Shown here one piece after another: positions 26,397-35,848 of a stretch of 64,000 bases of DNA. The first letter of the stretch is position 1; each line of letters begins with the position of its first letter. Under the pieces are notes generated by a model. That model was not told the origin of the DNA and searched no databases. It was given only the letters and a program-made list of their open reading frames with translations. A program made the position numbers and the translations under genes. Source of the DNA: Ruminococcus bromii. GTDB taxonomy: Bacteria > Bacillota > Clostridia > Oscillospirales > Acutalibacteraceae. The stretch is taken from positions 62,001 through 126,000 of the forward strand of contig NZ_NNBY01000030.1 of NCBI RefSeq assembly GCF_002834235.1, read 5' to 3'.

Positions 26397-29258
26397 TTAA
26401 TCTTCTTCAATGTCAAGCTCTGCCATAATGCGTTTTTTACGCTTGTTTGAAGAATAAATAACCGACGCCGCACATAGAGCAATTATAAGACCGGTGCCGA
26501 CATACACAAACGGAAGCATCTGCTTGAGCGGATCAGGGTTTGACGAGTAACTGAACACTACATTGATTTCACCCGATTTAAATGTTCCGTTTGCCTTTTC
26601 GGGAACGCTCACAAGATCTTTTTCCTCATATGTATTTTGAGAAAGTGAATAAGCCTGTCCTTCAACACCTGTGATTGTCTTTGTATCAAGAATTTTACCC
26701 GAATCGTCCATATAAATGGCATTGACTCTGCAAACAGTCTTATCCTCATCATCAGTTACACGGGTATATTTGTATGTAACGGTCTTGCTTACGGAATCAA
26801 GCTTGCCTGCACCGTTTGTCGGGAGGTCGTCAAGAACAAGCTTGTAATTTTTAATTGACGGAAGGTCGGGAGTATAATATTGCTCGCCCTTTCTGTTTTT
26901 TACAAGAAAAGAATCTTCAATTTCCGTATTATTTGTTTCGTCAACAAACTTTACGGTAACTGTTGACATCTCGCCGTCATATTCTTCAACATAAACCTTT
27001 GCATGACCTACCTGATCCGTGAACACACCTTTGATTTCACCGTCGGTTTTCTTAACATCATAATTAAGAGTTGACGCAAGATTTGTCAAATCATAGCTTG
27101 TGCCGAGCTCGCCTGTGAGCGTCTGTGACTTGATGAGTTTTTCGGTTTTGTTGTCATAATAATCAATGACAACAGCGCCCTCATCATCCATAATTCCCGC
27201 AGAATCATAGCTCTTTGTGTCAACCATAATAACGGCTGAATGAGCCTCAACCTTTACGCTGTTTGTAACATTCTTTATGTTGCGAAGTCCGGCTGTCTTG
27301 TTATCTGCAAGAACAACCCAGTCGCCTTTTGCGGTAACATTCTGTGCAGAATCGGAGCCGTTGAAGATTACGCACATCTGACTCCATTTTCCGCTCTCGG
27401 TGTTATTTATTGTGTAGCCCATAACACCCTTTGGAACATCGGAAAGATATGTAAGGCTGTTGGCTGTTGCAGCAGTAGAATCCGAGAATGCCGCAAAAGC
27501 GTCACGGATTTTATAAAGACCTCTGTAATATTCAATTACATCTGAATAGAGATCGACATTTTCCCAGTCAAGCATATTTTCTTTTCTGCTTGACGCATAG
27601 CTGTTTTCATCACCGTCTTTACTGCGACAAAACTCCTCACCGCCGAGTGAGAACGGAATACCCTGTGAAGTAATAACAATTGCCGCAGAAAGCTTGTTCA
27701 TCGCAACAAGATCTTCATATCTTTTGCGATATTTACCGTCGGCACCGTAAACAGAGCCGACAAGCTTATCGTAAAGACAAAGGTTATCGTGACATGACGC
27801 ATATGTTACGCATTGTGACGGAACATTTGCCCAGCCTGTTGTTGTGTCACTCTGACCTGCTATACCTGTTTTCAGGTTGGCTCTGCGTGAACCTTCCTGA
27901 ACAAAAGCACCGTCCGTACCGCCTGTACTGCCCTTGATTGCATCACGGATTGTATCATCAAACGCACCGATGCGGTCGCTCAACTGCTTGAGATTTTTCT
28001 GACTTGCCAATACTGTGCCTTCGTCACAATTGGTTGCCATATCCCACGCCTCACCGTACATAAGAATCTGACTGCCGCTGCCGTCTGCATAAAGATTGTC
28101 AAGTGCGGTACGAATTGAATTCATAGTTGTTACATCATGAAGTCCCATAAGGTCAAAGCGGAAACCGTCAATGTGATATTCGCTTGCCCAATATGTAACG
28201 GAATCAATCATATACTTTCTGAACATAAGATGTTCGCTTGCTGTATCGTTTGAACAGCCCGAACCGTTTGAGAAAGTTCCGTCATTGTTCATTCTGTAGT
28301 AATAATTCGGAACTGTTCTCTGAAGCCAAGAATCAGAGGTGTAGGTGTGGTTATAGACAACATCCATAATTACACCGATTCCGGCATTATGAAGTGCCTG
28401 AATCATCTGCTTACATTCCTTGATTCTCACTTCACCCTTTTTAGGATTTGTTGAATAAGAACCCTCGGGGCAGTTGTAGTTGACGGGATCGTAGCCCCAG
28501 TTGTACTGGTCCATAATGTTCTTGCTCTCGTCAACAGAACCGAAATCATAGAACGGCATAATCTGCACATACTTAACGCCGAGCTTTTTCAGATAGTCAA
28601 TGCAGGTTGATGACGCACCCTGAACACCGTTGACTGTTGTACCTTCTTCGGTAAAAGCAAGGTACTTGCCACGGTTAGCCTCACTCACGCCGCTTGATTC
28701 GGATGATGAAAAGTCTGCTACAGAAATTTCCCAGACCGACGCATCAGTCTGATTCTGTACAAGCACATGCTTATCATTTTCCCAACCATCGGGATTGGTT
28801 GTGCTTAAATCGACAACCATTGAGCGTTGACCGTTCACACCGCACGCCTTTGCATAGACATCGGCTGTTTCCTTGGTAGTTTTTCCGTGTGTTACCGAGT
28901 AGGTATAATATTTGTTAAGCAGGTCACCATTAATTGTAACGGACCACACGCCCGTTGTTTTGTCAAGCGACATGGCTCTTGACATTATAGAACCTGCATC
29001 TCCCTCATTATCACTGCCGTGTTCAAAAATATTCACACGAACAGACGCCGCATTAGGCGACCATACCTTAAAGGTAGTTGCCTTTTTTGAGTAAGAAGCT
29101 CCCAAATCATTACCTGAATATGCCGACTTATCCAGATTTGCAGCATATGCCTGATAATCTGTTACAGTTTTCTTTTCCGCTGCCGAAACATCAACCGCAC
29201 ACATTCCCGTAATCATCATAGCTGTCATTACTCCTGCCAATAATCTTTTTAGAAACAA
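26397..29258 (-). CDS. Membrane-anchored type I pullulanase with MucBP-like repeats (GH13)
   Basis: 953-residue debranching enzyme: signal peptide 1-27, CBM48-like about 48-140, GH13 barrel about 175-610 with Asp369 (DGFRFDLMG), Glu403 (YGEAWDM) and Asp491 (CHDN), then three MucBP-like modules (about 694-757, 764-833, 842-905), one membrane helix (about 914-935) and a basic tail (NKRKKR). No LPXTG motif is present, so anchoring is by the helix, not by sortase. It starts with TTG, 9 bp after AGGAGG. It is about half identical by eye to the downstream dockerin-bearing enzyme, pointing to duplication with exchange of the C-terminal modules. Confidence 0.92.
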   Translation of the reverse strand: MFLKRLLAGVMTAMMITGMCAVDVSAAEKKTVTDYQAYAANLDKSAYSGNDLGASYSKKATTFKVWSPNAASVRVNIFEHGSDNEGDAGSIMSRAMSLDKTTGVWSVTINGDLLNKYYTYSVTHGKTTKETADVYAKACGVNGQRSMVVDLSTTNPDGWENDKHVLVQNQTDASVWEISVADFSSSESSGVSEANRGKYLAFTEEGTTVNGVQGASSTCIDYLKKLGVKYVQIMPFYDFGSVDESKNIMDQYNWGYDPVNYNCPEGSYSTNPKKGEVRIKECKQMIQALHNAGIGVIMDVVYNHTYTSDSWLQRTVPNYYYRMNNDGTFSNGSGCSNDTASEHLMFRKYMIDSVTYWASEYHIDGFRFDLMGLHDVTTMNSIRTALDNLYADGSGSQILMYGEAWDMATNCDEGTVLASQKNLKQLSDRIGAFDDTIRDAIKGSTGGTDGAFVQEGSRRANLKTGIAGQSDTTTGWANVPSQCVTYASCHDNLCLYDKLVGSVYGADGKYRKRYEDLVAMNKLSAAIVITSQGIPFSLGGEEFCRSKDGDENSYASSRKENMLDWENVDLYSDVIEYYRGLYKIRDAFAAFSDSTAATANSLTYLSDVPKGVMGYTINNTESGKWSQMCVIFNGSDSAQNVTAKGDWVVLADNKTAGLRNIKNVTNSVKVEAHSAVIMVDTKSYDSAGIMDDEGAVVIDYYDNKTEKLIKSQTLTGELGTSYDLTNLASTLNYDVKKTDGEIKGVFTDQVGHAKVYVEEYDGEMSTVTVKFVDETNNTEIEDSFLVKNRKGEQYYTPDLPSIKNYKLVLDDLPTNGAGKLDSVSKTVTYKYTRVTDDEDKTVCRVNAIYMDDSGKILDTKTITGVEGQAYSLSQNTYEEKDLVSVPEKANGTFKSGEINVVFSYSSNPDPLKQMLPFVYVGTGLIIALCAASVIYSSNKRKKRIMAELDIEED

Positions 29259-29612
29259 TCAAAAATGCCTCCTGACTTATTCGGATATGAGCAAAACAAA
29301 GGTTACAATCAGCACTGTTTTACAATAGTCCATACGAATTCCAATGTTAGCATTTCATTAGTTAATTTTATCATATAAGGCAATATATTTTAATTCCGAT
29401 TAAGAATATAGCAATTGATAAAGGCTTTATTGTTGTAGAATTTTCTTTGACAAATATGTGCAGTATGCTGAATTTCTAAAAGTTTATTTTTAAATTTATA
29501 TTAAGCAAAGAAAAATCTGTCAAAAAAATACAATTTGGCAATTAAATTTACATAATAATAAAATTTTGTTCTTAAAAGACAAACACCCCAACCTCGGTCA
29601 GGGTGAAATCTA
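29259..29612. other. AT-rich intergenic region between eno and the pullulanases
   Basis: 354 bp holding the enolase terminator at one end and the presumed upstream region of the pullulanase pair at the other. I see no convincing paired -35/-10 boxes, no CcpA-type cre site and no gene. Confidence 0.5.
29574..29605 (-). terminator. Terminator of eno
   Basis: On the minus strand CACCC TGACC and GGTTGGGGTG pair around a short loop, followed by TTTGTCTTTT, a few bases after the eno stop. Confidence 0.75.
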
Positions 29613-30869
29613 TTATATTCCGTAGGTTGAAGTGTTGACAATTGCGCTCTCAATCCGAAGAAGTCTGTTATATTTTGCAACTCTGTCGGTTCTGCATGGA
29701 GCACCTGTTTTTATCTGTCCCGAATTAACCGCAACGGCAATATCCGCAATGGTTGTGTCCTCCGTTTCGCCGCTCCTGTGTGAAATAATCGTGCGATAAC
29801 CCGCCTTGTGAGCCGTGTCAATTGCATCAAGCGTTTCCGTCAGCGTTCCTATCTGATTAATTTTAATCAAAATTGCGTTGCCTGCTCCGAGTGCTATGCC
29901 TTTTTTAAGTCTTTTTGTGTTTGTAACAAACAAATCATCGCCCACAAGCTGAACTTTGTTGCCGATTTTTGAAGTAATATTCTGCCAACCGTCCCAATCG
30001 TGTTCGGAAAGCGGATCTTCAAGCGAGATAATCGGATAATCAGAACAGAGCTTGTCAAAATAATTAATAAGTTCGTCGCTTGAAAGCGAATCGCCTCTCT
30101 TTGGAAGAATATATTTTCCGTCGGAATACCATTCGGAAGATGCGGCATCGAGCGCAATTTTAATTTCATCGGTAGTATAACCTGTTTTTTCAATTGCCTT
30201 AATTATATACTCAATTGCATCCTCATCACTTTTCAGGCTCGGTGCATAACCGCCCTCATCGCCTACACCTGTCGACATATTATTCTCTTTTAGAATTTTG
30301 CCGAGTGTATGGTAGATTTCGCAGCACTGCATCATTCCCTCGGAAAAACACCTTGCACCGACAGGCATAATCATAAATTCCTGAATGTCGATATTGTTGG
30401 ATGCATGAGCACCGCCGTTGAGAATATTCATCATTGGAACAGGCATTCTGACCGCATATGTTCCGCCGATATAACGAAATAACGGCAGTCTGAGATTCTT
30501 TGCCGCCGCCTTTGCACAGGCAATCGATACGGCAAGAATAGCATTTGCACCGAGCAATTCCTTATTTTCTGTGCCGTCAAGTTCAATCATTTTGCTGTCA
30601 ATTGCACACTGGTCAAAAGGTGAGTCACAACAAAGATTAGGCGAAATTATGCTGTTGATATTTTCAACGGCTCTCTGCACACCTTTGCCGAGATAGCGTT
30701 TTTCACCGTCACGAAGTTCAACCGCCTCAAATTCTCCCGTTGACGCACCCGAAGGGACAGACGCTTTTGCAAAGGTTCCGTCAGAAAGTCCGACCTCCGC
30801 CTCAACCGTAGGATTTCCTCTTGAATCAATTATTTCTCTGCCGATTATCGTATCTATTTTTATTTCCAT
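29613..30869 (-). CDS. eno: Enolase (phosphopyruvate hydratase)
   Basis: 418-residue glycolytic enzyme converting 2-phosphoglycerate to phosphoenolpyruvate. The N-terminal [16 protein letters not shown] and [10 protein letters not shown], catalytic GDEGGYAP, metal ligands in [25 protein letters not shown] and [14 protein letters not shown], and the C-terminal [15 protein letters not shown] are all present. It is about a dozen residues shorter than typical bacterial enolases, at the C-terminus (ends NTSTYGI). It stands alone with its own terminator. Confidence 0.97.
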   Translation of the reverse strand: MEIKIDTIIGREIIDSRGNPTVEAEVGLSDGTFAKASVPSGASTGEFEAVELRDGEKRYLGKGVQRAVENINSIISPNLCCDSPFDQCAIDSKMIELDGTENKELLGANAILAVSIACAKAAAKNLRLPLFRYIGGTYAVRMPVPMMNILNGGAHASNNIDIQEFMIMPVGARCFSEGMMQCCEIYHTLGKILKENNMSTGVGDEGGYAPSLKSDEDAIEYIIKAIEKTGYTTDEIKIALDAASSEWYSDGKYILPKRGDSLSSDELINYFDKLCSDYPIISLEDPLSEHDWDGWQNITSKIGNKVQLVGDDLFVTNTKRLKKGIALGAGNAILIKINQIGTLTETLDAIDTAHKAGYRTIISHRSGETEDTTIADIAVAVNSGQIKTGAPCRTDRVAKYNRLLRIESAIVNTSTYGI

Positions 30870-31047
30870 TTATATGCCCTCTCGTATTGAAATTTTATAA
30901 CATAAACCGTTTTCAGATATTTTAAATCTGAGCAACGCTGTGTTTTGTCTGCATTGTTATTTTTCCGTACACGGTTTATTTTATGCAGGAGTAACGCATT
31001 TTTGTCACAGGCATATATTGTTACTATGAAAAGCAAGGAGGACAGAT

Positions 31048-31353
31048 ATGGAAATGGTTCAGTACACCGTTCGTCCCGGCAATACGCTTTTTGGCATTGC
31101 GCAGTTCTTTCAGACAACGGTGAATGACATATTAAAATACAACAACATTCAAACTCCTGACGCTATTTTTGTAGGTCAGGTTCTTACGGTTCCCGCCGGT
31201 AGTGCGGAAACGCAGTATCATGTTGCCCGTCCGGGCGATTCGCTGTGGATAATTGCACAAATGCACGGAACAACCGTTGACAATCTCACACGGCTTAACG
31301 GACTTTCAAATCCGAATGTAATTTATCCGGGGCAGATTATAAAGGTAAGATAA
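31048..31353 (+). CDS. Small protein made of two LysM domains
   Basis: 101 residues that are almost entirely two LysM motifs: YTVRPGNTLFGIAQFFQTTV (about 6-49) and YHVARPGDSLWIIAQMHGTT (about 57-100), each ending in the GQ-L/I-x-V strand (VGQVLTVP and PGQIIKVR). LysM binds N-acetylglucosamine polymers such as peptidoglycan. No signal peptide or membrane helix is seen, so it may act inside the mother cell during sporulation, like coat-associated LysM proteins, or leave by another route; this is inference. AAGGAGG lies 6 bp before the ATG, and a strong terminator follows. Confidence 0.88.
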   Translation: MEMVQYTVRPGNTLFGIAQFFQTTVNDILKYNNIQTPDAIFVGQVLTVPAGSAETQYHVARPGDSLWIIAQMHGTTVDNLTRLNGLSNPNVIYPGQIIKVR

Positions 31354-31358
31354 CAAAG

Positions 31359-31391
31359 GAGGACAGCTTTCCGTTTGGGAAAGCTGTCCTC
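31359..31391. terminator. Terminator shared by the LysM and zincin/rpoD transcripts
   Basis: A 14-bp stem, GAGGACAGCTTTCC with GGAAAGCTGTCCTC, sits between two convergent genes; tails are TTAAAATTT on the plus strand and TTTGTTATC on the minus strand. Confidence 0.8.
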
Positions 31392-31407
31392 TTAAAATTT
31401 CATTTGA

Positions 31408-31779
31408 TTATTTCCTGTGTTTTCTAAGATAATCGTCAATCTGATTTCTGTCAAAAATTCCGAGGTCATCGCAACCTGCAAGATACTCGTTATGATGGCG
31501 AACCTCGTGATGAAGTATTTCAACAAGCTTTTTTCGGTATTCCTCATTATCAAGTGAGCCATAAACCCTGTTGATTGAACCGTAGTAAAACACAATTGCA
31601 TTGCCGAGAGAATTGCGTATGTACTCACCCAAAATGAACAAATCATTGTTAAGTGCTTTTGGATGAACTTTTAACTGCGGAAGAAGTGAAATCCCACCGT
31701 TTAAATCTCTGTATAATTCATAAGGCATGGAATCTGCAATTTCGTCAAGCATTGCGCCGCATTCATCAAAAGTAATCAT
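31408..31779 (-). CDS. Zincin-like metallopeptidase
   Basis: 123-residue protein of the minimal zincin family (PF06262-like). The zinc motif HEVRHH (in ILHHEVRHHNEYLAG, about 89-103) fits HExxH, and the upstream IVFYYGSINRVYGSL strand region matches the family. Such proteins are short cytoplasmic predicted metalloproteases of unknown substrate. It starts 9 bp after the rpoD stop with no clear ribosome-binding site, so translation may be coupled to rpoD. Confidence 0.83.
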   Translation of the reverse strand: MITFDECGAMLDEIADSMPYELYRDLNGGISLLPQLKVHPKALNNDLFILGEYIRNSLGNAIVFYYGSINRVYGSLDNEEYRKKLVEILHHEVRHHNEYLAGCDDLGIFDRNQIDDYLRKHRK

Positions 31780-31788
31780 AAAGTCTGA

Positions 31789-32898
31789 TTAATAGTCAAG
31801 ATAGTCCTTGAGTTTTCTGCTTCTTGAAGGATGACGGAGCTTGCGGAGAGCCTTTGCCTCAATCTGACGGATACGCTCACGGGTTACATTAAACTCCTTG
31901 CCGACTTCCTCAAGGGTTCTGCTTCTGCCGTCCTCAAGACCGAAACGGAGTTTGAGAACCTTGGCTTCACGGGGAGTGAGGGTTGAAAGAACATCCGAAA
32001 GCTGTTCACGGAGCATTGTGTGTGATGCGGCATCGGCAGGTGCTGGAGCATCGTTATCGGGGATAAAGTCACCGAGATGGCTGTCTTCCTCCTCGCCTAT
32101 AGGAGTTTCAAGTGAAACAGGCTCCTGAGCAACACGCATAATTTCACGAACCTTATCAACAGGCATATCAATTTCTGCGGCAATTTCATCGGCAGACGGC
32201 TCATGACCGTTCTGGTGAAGGAGCTGACTCTGAACCTTTTTTACCTTGTTGATAGTTTCAACCATATGAACAGGAATACGGATTGTACGAGCCTGATCGG
32301 CAATTGCACGGGTAATAGCCTGTCTGATCCACCATGTTGCATATGTTGAAAATTTAAAGCCCTTTGTATAGTCAAACTTTTCTACAGCCTTGATAAGGCC
32401 GAGATTGCCTTCCTGAATAAGGTCAAGAAACTGCATACCTCTGCCGAGATAACGCTTTGCAATTGAAACAACAAGACGAAGGTTTGCCTCAGAAAGACGC
32501 TGTTTTGCGGCAACATCACCGTCAGCGATTCTGATTGCGAGGTTGATTTCTTCATCGGAAGAAAGTAGCGGAACCCGTCCGATTTCTTTAAGATATACCT
32601 TTACAGGATCGTCAACCGAAACGCTGCCCGTTTCTGCAATCTGAGCGTGTGAGTCGCTGTCTTTGCCTTCATCAAAGCCGAGGTCGATATCGTCAATTTT
32701 AATATCGCCCGAATCCTCTACGATTTCAATGCCAAGCTGTGCAAGTGAATCATAAAGTTTTTCAAGCTGTTCGGGATCAAAGTCAATTTCACCGATTGCA
32801 TCAAGAATGTCCTGGTTTGTAAGCTGACCTTTCTGCTTACCGAGTTCCATAAGTTCTCTTACGACTGTTTTCTTATCGGGTGTAGCTGCCATACTCAT
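31789..32898 (-). CDS. rpoD: Primary RNA polymerase sigma factor (sigma-A)
   Basis: 369-residue housekeeping sigma factor. Region 1.2 starts near [21 protein letters not shown]; region 2 includes [20 protein letters not shown] and [14 protein letters not shown] (core and -10 recognition); region 3 follows; region 4 has [29 protein letters not shown] (-35 recognition). A short region 1.1-like N-terminus is present, as in other Firmicutes. It follows dnaG by 15 bp, the conserved macromolecular-synthesis pairing; rpsU is absent here. Confidence 0.97.
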   Translation of the reverse strand: MSMAATPDKKTVVRELMELGKQKGQLTNQDILDAIGEIDFDPEQLEKLYDSLAQLGIEIVEDSGDIKIDDIDLGFDEGKDSDSHAQIAETGSVSVDDPVKVYLKEIGRVPLLSSDEEINLAIRIADGDVAAKQRLSEANLRLVVSIAKRYLGRGMQFLDLIQEGNLGLIKAVEKFDYTKGFKFSTYATWWIRQAITRAIADQARTIRIPVHMVETINKVKKVQSQLLHQNGHEPSADEIAAEIDMPVDKVREIMRVAQEPVSLETPIGEEEDSHLGDFIPDNDAPAPADAASHTMLREQLSDVLSTLTPREAKVLKLRFGLEDGRSRTLEEVGKEFNVTRERIRQIEAKALRKLRHPSRSRKLKDYLDY

Positions 32899-32913
32899 TT
32901 TCCTTTCCTGCGT

Positions 32914-34680
32914 TTACTGCTTCTTTTTCCTTATTTTATCAAGATATGCCATAAGCTCCTCATTTGAAACATCGGCTAAATCGCCGGAATTGAGCTTTGA
33001 GCTTTCCTCGTTGATAACATTTATGTATTCATTCATTGCCTCAGCGGTTGACGCCCCCGGAATTGCCTGTGACATCAGCTGATAAAGCTTTGAATTTTCA
33101 TCCTGTGTAAAATCTGCCGCCGTATTCGTAAGAGGATCTTCTCCCCTCTCAATGCGAGCGCTGAAATATTCAAAAAACCTCCGCATCAGAGTATTCTGAA
33201 ATTGTTCGGGCTTTACCCTTGCAGAAATCTCCTCATATGCATCGGGATTGTTTAAAAGATAAACCAAAAGAGCTTCTTCGGCACTTGAACTGCGTGGCTT
33301 TTGGAAATGCTCAGGATTGATTTTGTCATTTCTTCGGCTGAGTTCAAGCTGAATTTGACGAGCCTGTTTCTTTTCTTCTGCCCTTTCACCTCTGCGTGAC
33401 ACCCTTGACACCTGCTGTTTGAATGCATTTTTGTCAACTCCGAGTTCGGATGCAACCTTTGAAGAATAGACATCCCGTTCAATCGGACTGCTGATTGTTG
33501 CAATCAGTTTTGCCGCCTCCTCAAGAAAAGCAACCTTGCCCTCCGTCAGCTGAATATTGTGTGCATTTTTTAGCTTTTGCAGTCGGTATTCAACATCGTT
33601 TCCGCATTTGTCAAGCAACGCTTTGAATGCGGCAGGACCGTCATTACCCTTTGATTTGATAAATTCATCGGGGTCCTTACCGCTTGGAATTGTCAGGACC
33701 TTAACATTAAGTCCCGAATTTCTGAGTATAGGAATTGCCCTTGCGGTAGCCTTTTGACCTGCCTCATCGGCATCGTAACAGATAATCAACTCATCGGCAT
33801 ACCGTTTCATCAAAACAGCCTGTTCACCTGTAAGAGCCGTTCCCAGGGTTGCAACGGCATTTGTAAAACCTGCCTGATTCACAGCGATGACATCCATATA
33901 GCCCTCGCAAAGAATCAGAGTTCTCTTGCCCGAATTTTTTGCGTTGTTGAGTGAAAACAGGTTTGCACTCTTTTTAAATACGGGGGTATCGGAGGTATTG
34001 AGATATTTAGGCTTTGCATCGGACATAATTCTTCCGCCGAATGCAATAACATTTCCTCTCAGATCAATAATCGGAAACATAACACGGTCTGTGAATCTGT
34101 CATAGATTCCGTTGCCGTTTCTGTGCCGAACCGCAAGATTTGCGGCAACAAGTTCGCTGTCATTAAAGCCTTTTGATTTGAGATGATTGCATAGTGACGA
34201 CCAGTTATCATCGGCATAACCGAGTCCGAAATGACGGATTGTTCTGTCGGATAAGGCTCTTGAATGAAAATAATCAAGACCTTTTCTGCCCTGTGGAGAA
34301 CACAAAGCGGCATAATAAAACCTTGCCGCCTCACGGTTAGCTTCAAACACTCTGTTTCTAAGACGGCTCATGCTGTCATCATAGCTGTTTTCGGGCATTT
34401 CAAGTCCTGCCCGCTGTGCAAGATACTTCACGGCATCGACATAGTCAAGATTTTCAATTTTCATAATAAAAGAGATGACATCTCCGCCTACTCCGCAGCC
34501 AAAACAATAGAACGAACCGTTTTCGGTATATACATTAAAAGAGGGAGTTTTTTCGCCGTGGAACGGACAAAGACCGACCATATTTCTTCCCCGTCTTTTG
34601 AGATTGACATAACCCGAAACAACATCCGTGATATCGTTTCGCATTTTTAAATCCTGCAAGAAACTTTCAGGGAAAGCCAT
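32914..34680 (-). CDS. dnaG: DNA primase
   Basis: 588-residue enzyme that makes RNA primers at the replication fork. The zinc-binding CHC2 domain shows CPFHGEKTPSF with CFGCGVGGD (about 39-67); the core has FGGRIM and the Toprim motifs LILCEGYMDVIA and CYDADEAGQKA (about 245-320); the C-terminal region would bind the DnaB helicase, which is encoded at 53.4 kb. AGGAGGAG precedes the ATG. It lies just upstream of rpoD. Confidence 0.97.
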   Translation of the reverse strand: MAFPESFLQDLKMRNDITDVVSGYVNLKRRGRNMVGLCPFHGEKTPSFNVYTENGSFYCFGCGVGGDVISFIMKIENLDYVDAVKYLAQRAGLEMPENSYDDSMSRLRNRVFEANREAARFYYAALCSPQGRKGLDYFHSRALSDRTIRHFGLGYADDNWSSLCNHLKSKGFNDSELVAANLAVRHRNGNGIYDRFTDRVMFPIIDLRGNVIAFGGRIMSDAKPKYLNTSDTPVFKKSANLFSLNNAKNSGKRTLILCEGYMDVIAVNQAGFTNAVATLGTALTGEQAVLMKRYADELIICYDADEAGQKATARAIPILRNSGLNVKVLTIPSGKDPDEFIKSKGNDGPAAFKALLDKCGNDVEYRLQKLKNAHNIQLTEGKVAFLEEAAKLIATISSPIERDVYSSKVASELGVDKNAFKQQVSRVSRRGERAEEKKQARQIQLELSRRNDKINPEHFQKPRSSSAEEALLVYLLNNPDAYEEISARVKPEQFQNTLMRRFFEYFSARIERGEDPLTNTAADFTQDENSKLYQLMSQAIPGASTAEAMNEYINVINEESSKLNSGDLADVSNEELMAYLDKIRKKKQ

Positions 34681-34823
34681 AAAACTCCTCCTCTCGCTTA
34701 CCTATTAGCTTTTTACGAAATTTTTTTGAATATTCCTTTAAATATTTGAAATTATTTTGAAAAGTATTTCATTTTTTAGCTTTTGAGGTCGAAAGCATAA
34801 AAAGTTTTGTCATAAAGAAAACT

Positions 34824-35453
34824 TTATAACTCAACGGCATAATATTTTTCCTCATCAAAAACCGCCTGAACCTCACCCGCAGTTGCATCTGCAAGCTTTT
34901 TGTTAAGCTGTGGCAGTAAATCGGGTTTAATATGGAATTTAATCAGCACATCGCCTTCATAGACAGTATCGTCAACAGCACCGCCGTTATCAGTTACAAG
35001 TGCCGAAACCTTGCCGTACCGGTTGTATGTACAACGAGCAGAACAGACAAGACAATTCTGCATCATAACGATTTTTGCGGCATCAAGGGCAATTTTTGCA
35101 CCGTGAGAATATGCTCTCACAAGTCCGCCAGTGCCAAGCAAAACACCGCCGAAGTAGCGGGTAACGACAACACATACATCATAAATTTCATTTTTTACAA
35201 TTACATCAAGGCAAGGCATACCGGCTGTACCCGAGGGTTCACCGTCATCGCTGTAACGCTTTATGTTGCCCTCACGCAGAGAATAGGCATAGACATTGTG
35301 AGTTGCGTTCCAATGTTCACTGCGTTTTTCGTTGATAAAATCAACAGCCTCCTGCTCACAGGTTACAGGCTTGCAATAGCCGATAAAGCGTGAACGCTTT
35401 TCAACAAATTCGTCTTTTGCGTTACTTAAAACGGTTTTGTAATCCTTTGCCAT
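34824..35453 (-). CDS. YigZ/IMPACT family protein
   Basis: 209-residue protein. The N-terminal UPF0029 domain includes KRSRFIGYCKPV, WNATHNVYAY, YSDDGEPSGTAGMP and VVVTRYFGGVLLGTGGLVRAYS, a near-perfect family signature; the C-terminal ferredoxin-like domain follows from about residue 140. Bacterial members are thought to bind nucleic acid or the ribosome, but the role is not established. GAGGT precedes the ATG. Confidence 0.93.
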   Translation of the reverse strand: MAKDYKTVLSNAKDEFVEKRSRFIGYCKPVTCEQEAVDFINEKRSEHWNATHNVYAYSLREGNIKRYSDDGEPSGTAGMPCLDVIVKNEIYDVCVVVTRYFGGVLLGTGGLVRAYSHGAKIALDAAKIVMMQNCLVCSARCTYNRYGKVSALVTDNGGAVDDTVYEGDVLIKFHIKPDLLPQLNKKLADATAGEVQAVFDEEKYYAVEL

Positions 35454-35516
35454 AATAGTACCTCAATTATACAGACACTCTGCACACGATTATGCAAAGT
35501 TTCCGTAAAGTAAACA

Positions 35517-35537
35517 AGGCGGCACAATGTGCCGCCT
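35517..35537 (-). terminator. Terminator of rpmE
   Basis: GC-rich nine-base arms AGGCGGCAC and GTGCCGCCT around a 3-nt loop, then TTGTTTACTTT on the minus strand; 18 bp after the rpmE stop. Confidence 0.8.
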
Positions 35538-35555
35538 AAACAATTACATAATAAA

Positions 35556-35759
35556 TTATTTATCCATACCGAAACGCTTCTTGAATCTGTCAACGCGTCC
35601 GCCGGTATCAACTAATTTCTGCTTTCCTGTAAAGAATGGGTGGCATTTTGAACAAATTTCAACACGGATGTCCTTCTTTGTTGAACCTGTTTCAATAACA
35701 TTACCGCAAGCACAAGTAATTGTTGTTTTCTCATACTTAGGATGGATATTCTCTTTCAT
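35556..35759 (-). CDS. rpmE: 50S ribosomal protein L31 (zinc-binding type)
   Basis: 67-residue ribosomal protein. I start at [14 protein letters not shown], with AGGTG 6 bp upstream; a GTG two codons earlier overlaps that site. The Cys pattern CAC then CSKCHPFF marks the zinc-containing C+ form. [19 protein letters not shown] is the family C-terminal signature. It has its own promoter and terminator. Confidence 0.96.
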   Translation of the reverse strand: MKENIHPKYEKTTITCACGNVIETGSTKKDIRVEICSKCHPFFTGKQKLVDTGGRVDRFKKRFGMDK

Positions 35760-35797
35760 TGTTTTCACCTACCTGACATTACACAATTAACGGATTA

Positions 35798-35826
35798 ATT
35801 ATACAACATAATATTGCAAAATGCAA
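35798..35826 (-). promoter_or_regulatory. Promoter of rpmE
   Basis: Minus-strand TTGCAT (35821-35826) and TATAAT (35798-35803), 17-bp spacing, about 40 bp upstream of the start. Confidence 0.75.
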
Positions 35827-35848
35827 GCGTTTTTAAAAAATATTTATT

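Noticed and set aside
26397-26530. Possible sortase signal (LPFVYVGTG) at the C-terminus of the anchored pullulanase
   Set aside because: It does not fit LPXTG or known variants; the residues are the start of the membrane helix.
34059-34650. Long frames antisense to or overlapping dnaG (95-128 codons)
   Set aside because: They are shadows of the dnaG reading frame, without ribosome-binding sites or domain features.
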